Below are positions 1-5,478 of a DNA stretch of 5,478 bases, piece by piece; positions within the stretch are counted from its first letter, which is position 1; every line of letters begins with the position of its first letter. The notes beneath the pieces were generated by a model. The model ran no database searches, had not been told where the DNA came from, and saw only the letters and a program-made list of their open reading frames with translations. The stretch is from assembly GCA_028865845.1 (NCBI GenBank), contig JAGWJK010000369.1, positions 1-5,478 of the forward strand, written 5' to 3'. The DNA comes from Rhizobiaceae bacterium (lineage in GTDB: Bacteria > Pseudomonadota > Alphaproteobacteria > Rhizobiales > Rhizobiaceae). The translations under genes were made by a program, and so were the position numbers.

Positions 1-8
1 TTATCTTC

Positions 9-1523
9 ATGACGAAGAGCATCATGGCGAATTCGGCGTTGAACGCGGCGGCGGGGCTGACCCTGCTGGCGACGGGCTTCGCCTGCTCGATCATCGCCGC
101 CCGCCTGCTTGGCCCTGAAGCCAACGGCATCATCGCATTTTCATTCTGGCTGGTGACGACAGGAGCGCTCGTCGCCGAGCTCGGCACGGGCGTCACCCTA
201 CTGCGCATCCTGCCGCAATTGAAGGCTCAGGGTTACAGCAACGAAGAGAGGCGCGGTTTCGCCGCCTATCTGGTGCAGCCGACGATCCTCTCCACGCTGG
301 TCCTGCTGCTTGGCTACACAGCCTATTATTGGGAAGCCGAACGCATGCATTGGGCCGGCGATGCGCCAGCCGTCATTGTCATCACCGGCGTGTTTTTCCT
401 TCTCCAGTCGATCGGCGCCTACAGCAAGAACTACCTGGTCGGCGAACAGCAGCTCACGCCCTTTTTTCGGCTGACGCTGATAAGCTCGGCACTGCAGCTC
501 GTGACCCTGCTCATTGGTGCCATTTTCTTTGGCGTCGAAGGCGCCCTTGCCGGCTACGCCGTCGGCCAGCTGCCGATGTTCTTCTCGACACTCGGGATCG
601 CCGCTGCACGCAGGAACAGCTGCGGCGTCAGCAAAAGCTACCTCATCAACTCATCCTTGATGCTTTCGGCGGAACTTGCCAACAGCTCGATCTTTCTGAA
701 CCGCATCGAACTCGTGTTCCTGCAACATTATTGGGGCATCCAGGCGGTCGGCTTCTATGCGGTCGGGCTCTCGCTCGCCAATCTGGCGCTGCAACTGCCC
801 GTGCAGCTGAGCGGCAGCCTGCTGCCCTACTACTCCGAACAGATCCAGTCGCAGACATCGGGCAAACTCCCGATCCGGGTATTCGAAGGCGTGGCTCGCG
901 GCATTTCCTATATCACCCTGCCGATGAGCTTCGGCCTCGCCGTTATCGCGCCGGAACTGGTGGTCATGATCTTCGGCAAGCCTTTCGGTCCGAGCGGCAG
1001 CATGGTGGCGCTCCTGTCGCTGACAGCGGTTCCCTATGTCTTCATGCAGATCTGCACCCAATATCTCTATTCGATCGACCGCATGCGCGAGCGCACGGTC
1101 ATCGGCGGTATTGCCAGCGCCATCATGGTTGGCGGCTGCCTGCTCGCAGTGCCCTGGTATGGCGGCGAAGGTGCCGCCGTGGTGCGCCTGCTGGCTTTCA
1201 CCGCCATGTGCGTGCTGATGGTGCGGCGCATGGAATTCGAGGGCTCGATGCGCGGGATGGTCGTCACGCTGACGAAGGTTACCGGCGCCTCGCTGCTCTG
1301 TGCGGCTGCCGCTTATGGTTTTGTTCAGGCCTTGCCCGGTATAGCAGGACTTGCCAGCGCGATCATCGCCGGTGTGGTGACCTATGTCCTCGCCCTCAGG
1401 CTGCTCAATGCCGTGCCGCAGGAAGACATCGCCATCTTGCAGCAGATCGCCTCGCGTCTTCCGAGGCGCGCTTATCCGATTGCCGTTCATGCGCTGTCCT
1501 TGCTCGGACCGCGACGAATTTGA
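9..1523 (+). CDS. Wzx/MATE-like polysaccharide flippase (lipopolysaccharide/exopolysaccharide biosynthesis membrane protein)
   Basis: Predicted inner-membrane transporter of 504 residues, in the size range of Wzx-type O-antigen/exopolysaccharide flippases, which move undecaprenyl-linked oligosaccharides from the cytoplasmic to the periplasmic face. The protein is hydrophobic almost throughout, with about 12-14 likely helices separated by short Arg/Lys-containing loops. The first helix (about residues 10-31) is followed by the motif R32-L-L-G-P-E-x-N-G40, which is typical of the polysaccharide biosynthesis protein family after helix 1. A polar loop at about 72-84 and an Arg-rich C-terminus are consistent with cytoplasmic segments. 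The start is uncertain: only eight bases precede this ATG, no ribosome site is visible, the frame is open to the window edge, and a second in-frame ATG lies at 24. Family-level assignment is firm, but the transported glycan cannot be named. The hydrolase gene follows after 14 bases, suggesting one operon. Confidence 0.85.
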   Translation: MTKSIMANSALNAAAGLTLLATGFACSIIAARLLGPEANGIIAFSFWLVTTGALVAELGTGVTLLRILPQLKAQGYSNEERRGFAAYLVQPTILSTLVLLLGYTAYYWEAERMHWAGDAPAVIVITGVFFLLQSIGAYSKNYLVGEQQLTPFFRLTLISSALQLVTLLIGAIFFGVEGALAGYAVGQLPMFFSTLGIAAARRNSCGVSKSYLINSSLMLSAELANSSIFLNRIELVFLQHYWGIQAVGFYAVGLSLANLALQLPVQLSGSLLPYYSEQIQSQTSGKLPIRVFEGVARGISYITLPMSFGLAVIAPELVVMIFGKPFGPSGSMVALLSLTAVPYVFMQICTQYLYSIDRMRERTVIGGIASAIMVGGCLLAVPWYGGEGAAVVRLLAFTAMCVLMVRRMEFEGSMRGMVVTLTKVTGASLLCAAAAYGFVQALPGIAGLASAIIAGVVTYVLALRLLNAVPQEDIAILQQIASRLPRRAYPIAVHALSLLGPRRI

Positions 1524-1527
1524 GGGG
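1522..1527 (+). promoter_or_regulatory. Ribosome binding site of the tandem hydrolase
   Basis: GAGGGG overlaps the flippase stop codon (TGA 1521-1523) and ends 10 bases before the ATG at 1538. It is the only purine-rich site near this start. It supports 1538 rather than any of the upstream in-frame starts, and its overlap with the stop suggests translational coupling to the flippase. Confidence 0.6.
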
Positions 1528-1537
1528 AAACATCATC

Positions 1538-3388
1538 ATGGCTTTTGGGGAAGCCACGGACGATTCCAGGACAGGGAAGGAATTGATCGCCGCAGCGGTG
1601 CCGACCACTTTTGCCGGCACGGTCGGTCTTTACATGCCTGCCGCCGCGCCACAGCGTCGCGAAGCCGTGTTGTTTTTAAGCCCCTGGGGCTTTGAAGAAA
1701 TGTGCACGCGCAAATTCTGGCGCATCCTCGCGGAAGATTTTGCCGATGCCGGCATCGCCAGCCTGCGGTTCGACTATGCCGGCACCGGCGACGCACTCGG
1801 CGTCACCGATCCCGCCGAAGGATTTGCATGCTGGGAAGACAGTGCACTTGCCGCCGCCCAGAGACTAGTATCGCTTTCCGGCTGCGAGCGGCTGATCCTC
1901 GTCAGCCAGGGACTTGGGAGCGCCATCGCGGCCTCCATCGCCGAACGCCTGCCGTCCGTTGCCGGCATTGCTTTCCTTGCGCCTGTCGTCTCCGGCCGCT
2001 CCCATCTGCGCGAACTGACCGTCTGGTCCAAGATGATCGACGAAAGCATGGGCCTCGGCGAAGCCCAGCGCCAGACGGAAGGCGTCACCGTCGCCAGCCT
2101 GCGCATGCCCGACACCGTCGCCGCCGTCGTCCGCAAGCTCAATCTCCTGTCGCTCACCCGCCTCAACGCGCCCTCCTGCCTCGTGCTCACGCGGCCCGGA
2201 CGTCCGACCGACACCGATTTCGCCGCTCATCTGAAGACGCTCGGCAGTGCGGTCGAAGTTGCGGAATACAAAGGTTACGACGATCTGGTGTCGAACCCGA
2301 CGATCGCCACGATGCCCGCCGAGAGCGGCAAGGAAATCCTGCGCTGGGTAAAATCCGTCAGCACCGAGGACGCATCGATTTCATCGATACCGCGCGTTGT
2401 CCCTGCGGCCGAGCCACTTGTCGCCGACGGCCTCCGCGAGACGCCCCTGCGTTTCGGCGAGGGCAACCGCCTGTTCGGCATCCTCTGCGAACCCACAGGC
2501 GAGTGCCGTGGCGCGACCGCCTTGATCCTGACGACCGCCTACGACCGGCAAGCCGGCTGGGGCGGCACGTCCGTCGGCATGGCCCGAGCGCTCGCCCGCG
2601 ACGGCATTCCCTCGCTCCGCTTCGACACCGCCAATGTCGCCGACAGTCCGCCCTATCCCCAGGCCCCGGATCAGGTGCTCTATTCTCCGCAACAGTATCG
2701 CGATGTCAGTGACGCGCTTGATTATCTCGAGGAAAAGAAACTTCTGCCGGCTTTCCTCGTCGGACGCTGCAGCGGCGGCTACCTCGCCTTCCAGGCAGCC
2801 ATTCGCGACATCCGTTGCGCAGGGATGATCACCGTCAACCCCTACGCTTTCTTCTGGGACGAAAGCCATTCGGTCGACGAGGCCCTGCGTTTCGTGCCCC
2901 GGTCGCTCGAAAGCTACGGCCAGAAACTTCTGCAATGGGAGACCGTGAAGCGGCTCTACAGCGGCCAGATCGATGCCGGCAGTGCCGCCCGCAACATCGT
3001 CACCTCGGTGGCGAGACGCGCCGTGCGCCTCGGCCGGCCTCTTCTGGGGGTACTGCCCTTCCCTGCCGGCGAACATGAGATCGTCATGGCCGGGTTTCGC
3101 ACGCTTGCCAAACGCCAGGTCGACATCTCGCTGATCTACAGCGCCCAGGATATCGGCATGGAGCATTTTCGCGAGCACTTCGGCGAGCGGGGAGAAGGTT
3201 TGAAGGCATTTCCCAACGCGCATCTCACCGTCATTCCAGATGCCGATCATAACCTGACGCCGCCGCATGCGCGCCAGATCTACCTGCATGAAATCAAGGT
3301 CATGGCGCTGAGATTGGGGGTACCGTTTCCGGCTCCCGTCGCTACACAGCAGAAAGCGAAACGCAGCTCAGCCGTCTCGGCAGGCTGA
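1538..3388 (+). CDS. Tandem alpha/beta hydrolase: degenerate N-terminal domain plus Cys-nucleophile C-terminal domain
   Basis: A 616-residue protein of two alpha/beta-hydrolase folds, about twice the usual single-domain length. Domain 1 (about 28-275) has the strand/turn LSPWG (47-51), then RFDYAGTGD (77-85). Its nucleophile elbow reads S-Q-G-L-G-S (123-128), with Gly125 where Ser should be. The acid and His positions align to Gly221 and Asp248. Domain 2 (about 315-600) repeats the layout: LTTAYD (331-336), RFD (361-363), elbow G-R-C-S-G-G (409-414) with Cys411, acid candidate Asp538 (SAQD), and His571 in DADHN. The tail after about 600 is low-complexity. No signal peptide or membrane helix is visible, so it is probably cytoplasmic. 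Fusion to a flippase operon resembles the hydrolases that accompany exosortase/exopolysaccharide clusters; that link is inferred and the substrate is unknown. The start is set by the ribosome site at 1522; the frame is open far upstream, but that stretch is a shadow of the flippase. Confidence 0.85.
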   Translation: MAFGEATDDSRTGKELIAAAVPTTFAGTVGLYMPAAAPQRREAVLFLSPWGFEEMCTRKFWRILAEDFADAGIASLRFDYAGTGDALGVTDPAEGFACWEDSALAAAQRLVSLSGCERLILVSQGLGSAIAASIAERLPSVAGIAFLAPVVSGRSHLRELTVWSKMIDESMGLGEAQRQTEGVTVASLRMPDTVAAVVRKLNLLSLTRLNAPSCLVLTRPGRPTDTDFAAHLKTLGSAVEVAEYKGYDDLVSNPTIATMPAESGKEILRWVKSVSTEDASISSIPRVVPAAEPLVADGLRETPLRFGEGNRLFGILCEPTGECRGATALILTTAYDRQAGWGGTSVGMARALARDGIPSLRFDTANVADSPPYPQAPDQVLYSPQQYRDVSDALDYLEEKKLLPAFLVGRCSGGYLAFQAAIRDIRCAGMITVNPYAFFWDESHSVDEALRFVPRSLESYGQKLLQWETVKRLYSGQIDAGSAARNIVTSVARRAVRLGRPLLGVLPFPAGEHEIVMAGFRTLAKRQVDISLIYSAQDIGMEHFREHFGERGEGLKAFPNAHLTVIPDADHNLTPPHARQIYLHEIKVMALRLGVPFPAPVATQQKAKRSSAVSAG

Positions 3389-3390
3389 GC
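3366..3390 (+). terminator. Perfect 8-bp hairpin across the hydrolase stop codon (possible transcript 3' end)
   Basis: GCTCAGCC (3366-3373) and GGCTGAGC (3383-3390) are exact reverse complements separated by a 9-base loop. The right arm contains the TGA stop (3386-3388). The stem is GC-rich and lies between two likely transcription units. No T-tract follows on the + strand, so it is not a canonical intrinsic terminator. It could be a 3'-end stabilising hairpin, a weak terminator or a Rho-assisted site. The inverted repeat is certain; its role is inferred. Confidence 0.4.
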
Positions 3391-3411
3391 CGCGACATCG
3401 GGAAAATATGG

Positions 3412-3428
3412 CGCAAACATTCGCAACC
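3412..3428 (+). promoter_or_regulatory. CGCAAnC direct repeat, candidate response-regulator binding site
   Basis: CGCAAAC (3412-3418) and CGCAACC (3422-3428) match at 6 of 7 positions and start exactly 10 bases apart, which is one helical turn. OmpR/PhoB-family regulators characteristically bind direct repeats with 10-11-bp periodicity. The second copy overlaps the proposed -35 element, a location suited to autoregulation. The repeat is short, so chance is possible. Confidence 0.35.
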
Positions 3429-3448
3429 GCCGGGGCTTTCTGTATAGT
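3420..3448 (+). promoter_or_regulatory. Sigma-70-type promoter of the two-component operon
   Basis: The -35 element TTCGCA (3420-3425) matches TTGACA at 4 of 6 positions. The -10 element TATAGT (3443-3448) matches TATAAT at 5 of 6. The spacer is the optimal 17 bases. The predicted transcription start falls about 6-7 bases beyond the -10, at or next to the ATG at 3455. This would give a leaderless message, consistent with the absence of any Shine-Dalgarno sequence in front of that ATG. Confidence 0.55.
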
Positions 3449-3454
3449 CGTGTC

Positions 3455-4123
3455 ATGAGACTGCTGATCGTCGAAGACAACCGCGAACTGGCGTCCTGGC
3501 TCGGCAAGGCGCTGCGGCAGGCACAATATGCCGTCGACATCGCCTATGATGGCGAGGATGCCGAGCATATGCTGAAAGTAGCAGGCTATGCCGCCGTCAT
3601 CCTCGATCTGTCTCTGCCAAAAATCGACGGCCTGACCTTGCTGAAGCGCCTGCGACAGGGCGGAAACAAGGTGCCGATCATCATCCTGACCGCCAATGCC
3701 AGCCTCGACGGCCGTGTCGCCGGCCTTGATAGCGGCGCCGACGACTATCTGGCAAAACCCTTCGAAATCGCCGAACTCGAAGCCCGCATCCGTGCCCTCG
3801 TCCGCCGCGGTCACGATCGCGCAGCCCCTGAAATCGCTGTCGGCGACCTGCTGTTCGACGGCGGCACGCGGCAGTTCTTTCTGAGCGGAGAAACCCTGGC
3901 GCTGACTCCCCGCGAACATGCGGTGCTCGAGCATCTGGTCATGAAAGTCGGCACGACCGTGACCAAGACCGCGCTCTCCGAAAGTGTGTTCGGTTTCGAC
4001 GACCTTGCCGATTCCAGCGCCATCGAAATCTATGTGCACCGCGTTCGCAAAAAACTCGAAGGCAGCAGCGTGCAGATCGCCACGCTGCGCGGCCTGGGCT
4101 ACCTGCTTCGCCATGCGCAATGA
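3455..4123 (+). CDS. OmpR/PhoB-family response regulator (TctD/QseB-like)
   Basis: DNA-binding response regulator of 222 residues, the standard length for the family. The receiver domain (1 to about 115) shows the acidic pair E7-D8, the phosphoacceptor Asp51 in ILDLSLPKIDG, Thr79 in ILTAN and Lys101 in the KPF motif, so all active-site residues are present. The C-terminal winged-helix domain (about 127-220) has LTPREHAVLEHL, the VHRVRKKL recognition region and the closing TLRGLGYLL. It should be phosphorylated by the kinase encoded immediately downstream, whose ATG lies inside this gene's last codons. The start is the first ATG of the reading frame at the family-typical position (MRLLIVED), but no ribosome site precedes it. 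The adjacent promoter implies leaderless initiation. Similarity of the partner kinase to TctE suggests a TctD-type pair; the regulated genes are not identifiable here. Confidence 0.95.
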   Translation: MRLLIVEDNRELASWLGKALRQAQYAVDIAYDGEDAEHMLKVAGYAAVILDLSLPKIDGLTLLKRLRQGGNKVPIIILTANASLDGRVAGLDSGADDYLAKPFEIAELEARIRALVRRGHDRAAPEIAVGDLLFDGGTRQFFLSGETLALTPREHAVLEHLVMKVGTTVTKTALSESVFGFDDLADSSAIEIYVHRVRKKLEGSSVQIATLRGLGYLLRHAQ

Positions 4124-5478
4124 CGTAAGCCGCCCGCCGAAAGGACGTCTGCGCCAAGCGGTCGAGGGGCTGACCTCCAGCCTGAGGGCGCAATTGCTGG
4201 CCTGGGTGGTGATCACGCTGATCGGCGCGATCTGCGTCAACCTCTATGTCAGCTTCCGCTCGGCGAACGTCACCGCCGATCTCGTGACCGACCACACGCT
4301 CCTTGCATCGGCTCGCGTCATCGCCGAGGCCGTGCATGTCGATGCCAGCGGCACCGTCCAGGTCGACATTCCGCCAGCGGCTCTGGAGATGTTCGACACG
4401 GGTTATGGCGACCGCGTCTTCTATCAGGTCGTAACCGCCTGGGGGAGCCTCGTCTCCGGCTATCCCGACCTGCCGCAGCCGAAGGAAGCGCGGATCGGCG
4501 AGGATACGACCTTTCACAACGACCGGGTGCGGCTGATGATGCTCAGCCATCCGCTCGTCGGCCTTGGCGAAGATAGCACGCTATCCGTCACCGTCGCCGT
4601 CACCCACAACAGCCAATATGCCATGCGCCGCCGGCTTTGGCTCGCCGACTTCACCAAGCAGCTCGCGCTGGTGTTGATCGCCGGCCTGGTGACCATCATT
4701 GGCCTGCAGCGCGGCCTCGCTCCGGTCCTGCGCCTGCGCGACGCCGTGCGCGAGCGCGGTCGCGACCGGCTGGATCCGCTGGAGCCGGAGATGGTGCAGA
4801 GCGAGTTGCGCCCGCTCGTGCATGCGCTGAACGACCACATGGAGCGCGTACAGAACCAGATGGCGGCACAGCGGCGCTTCGTCTCCAACGCCGCCCACCA
4901 GTTGCGGACACCACTCGCGCTGATCTCGACGCAGGCAAGCGTCGCGGCGCGTGAAGACGACAGCAACAGGCGCAACGAGGCGCTGACGGCCCTGCGCTCC
5001 AGCACGAAGCAGGTAACCCGCCTGGCGAGCCAGCTCCTCACCCTGTCTCGCGCCGAACCCGGCAGCCGCCGGCCGCGCAGCGACACCATCGACCTTGCCG
5101 CAACGGCTCGCCAGGTGATGGGAAATCTGGCGGAAGAGGCGCTCCGCCGCAATATCGACCTCGGACTGGAGGCGGATGAGGCTCCGGTCCGGGTCGAAGG
5201 CGACGGCACGATGCTGCGCGAAATGCTGGTCAACCTCGTCGACAACGCTCTGCGCTACACCCAGCCGAACGGCCGGGTCACCGTCGGCGTCACCCGGGAT
5301 GGCGACAACGCCGTGCTGCGGGTCGAAGACGATGGTCCGGGCATACCGGAGAATGAACGCGGGCAGGTATTCGAGCGGTTCTATCGCATCATCGGCACGG
5401 AGCCGGAGGGAAGTGGTCTCGGTCTTGCCATCGTCCGCGAAGTCGTCGACGGCGCCGGCGGATCGGTCGAGCTCGGGG
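4113..5478 (+). CDS. TctE/QseC-like sensor histidine kinase, truncated by the window end
   Basis: At least 455 residues, open to the window edge; family members are usually about 460-480, so only a short C-terminal piece is missing. After a basic 27-residue N-terminus comes helix 1 (about 28-48), then a periplasmic domain (about 49-183) that looks like the 2CSK_N sensor domain of TctE/QseC kinases (for example VDIPPAALEMF, then VFYQVV and SGYPDLPQP). Helix 2 is at about 184-199, with a HAMP-like linker to about 250. The dimerisation domain has phospho-acceptor His262 in AAHQLRTPL. The ATPase domain has an N box (Asn374 and Asn378 in NLVDNALRYT), G1 (Asp407 in DDGPGIP), an F box (FERFYRI) and G2 (GSGLGLAI, 433-440). 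All are intact, so an active kinase is expected. Its ATG overlaps the regulator's stop by 11 bases with no strong ribosome site, implying translational coupling. The ligand is unknown; tricarboxylates are possible only by family analogy. Confidence 0.93.
   Translation, partial: MRNDVSRPPKGRLRQAVEGLTSSLRAQLLAWVVITLIGAICVNLYVSFRSANVTADLVTDHTLLASARVIAEAVHVDASGTVQVDIPPAALEMFDTGYGDRVFYQVVTAWGSLVSGYPDLPQPKEARIGEDTTFHNDRVRLMMLSHPLVGLGEDSTLSVTVAVTHNSQYAMRRRLWLADFTKQLALVLIAGLVTIIGLQRGLAPVLRLRDAVRERGRDRLDPLEPEMVQSELRPLVHALNDHMERVQNQMAAQRRFVSNAAHQLRTPLALISTQASVAAREDDSNRRNEALTALRSSTKQVTRLASQLLTLSRAEPGSRRPRSDTIDLAATARQVMGNLAEEALRRNIDLGLEADEAPVRVEGDGTMLREMLVNLVDNALRYTQPNGRVTVGVTRDGDNAVLRVEDDGPGIPENERGQVFERFYRIIGTEPEGSGLGLAIVREVVDGAGGSVELG

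Noticed and set aside
651..1490. 279-codon antisense open frame opposite the flippase.
   Set aside because: His/Gln/Asp/Arg-rich shadow of a membrane protein gene; no motifs seen.
329..1537. Long upstream extension of the hydrolase reading frame through the flippase gene, from an ATG at 329.
   Set aside because: It is a +2 shadow of the flippase: Arg/His/Ala-rich, non-hydrophobic, with no domain. The ribosome site at 1522 and the start of sensible alpha/beta-hydrolase sequence fix the start at 1538.
1531..1540. CATCATCATG trinucleotide run before the hydrolase start.
   Set aside because: Only three repeat units; too short to suggest phase variation.
1904..1906. Ser123 as an alternative nucleophile for hydrolase domain 1.
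   Set aside because: It precedes the elbow centre by two residues (S-Q-G-L-G-S against consensus G-x-S-x-G-G). The context L-V-S-Q-G also lacks the first elbow Gly, so the aligned nucleophile position is Gly125.
2381..3289. 302-codon antisense open frame opposite the hydrolase C-terminal domain.
   Set aside because: Typical high-GC antisense shadow of a well-supported gene. The composition is Arg/Gly/Ala-rich, there is no recognisable motif, and no ribosome site was identified.
3368..4240. 290-codon antisense open frame across the response regulator and its promoter.
   Set aside because: It overlaps a fully convincing regulator on the other strand and shows no family motif. It arises from the codon bias of the sense genes.
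4514..5245. 243-codon antisense open frame, Ser/Arg-rich, opposite the histidine kinase.
   Set aside because: Extreme Ser/Arg content is what the reverse complement of Ala/Leu/Arg-rich coding DNA gives. The sense frame has all the kinase boxes.
1..5478. Mobile elements, CRISPR arrays, tRNA or rRNA genes.
   Set aside because: No terminal inverted repeats, transposase motifs, regularly spaced repeats or tRNA-like cloverleaf sequences were seen. The window is almost entirely explained by four ordinary-looking genes.

Overview
The window is GC-rich (roughly 60% by eye) and densely coding. All credible genes are on the + strand. Codon use strongly favours G/C at third positions, and the gene families fit an alphaproteobacterium, most likely a Rhizobiales member of the Rhizobium/Agrobacterium/Sinorhizobium type. 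This taxonomic call is an inference from style and families; no rRNA or other marker is present.

Layout. (1) Positions 9-1523 encode a roughly 12-14-helix integral membrane protein of the Wzx/MATE-like polysaccharide flippase family. (2) Fourteen bases later, 1538-3388 encodes a 616-residue protein built from two alpha/beta-hydrolase domains in tandem. The N-terminal domain appears to have lost all three catalytic residues. The C-terminal domain keeps a triad with Cys in place of the usual Ser. These two genes look like the tail of a polysaccharide synthesis/export operon that begins upstream of the window. (3) A short gap (3389-3454) holds a perfect 8-bp hairpin across the hydrolase stop codon, a CGCAA direct repeat with 10-bp periodicity, and a good sigma-70-type promoter. 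The promoter is so close to the next ATG that the transcript should be leaderless. (4) Positions 3455-4123 encode an OmpR-family response regulator. (5) Overlapping it by 11 bases, 4113 to the window edge encodes its cognate TctE/QseC-like sensor histidine kinase, cut by the window just after the G2 box.

How they work together. The flippase would move lipid-linked oligosaccharide across the inner membrane. The tandem hydrolase, which has no signal peptide or membrane segment, would act in the cytoplasm, perhaps on an acyl or ester group of the glycan or on a precursor; its substrate is unknown. The two-component pair has its own promoter and is probably a separate transcription unit. Whether it controls the polysaccharide genes or something downstream cannot be told from this window. 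The most unusual item is the pseudo-domain plus Cys-hydrolase fusion next to a flippase.
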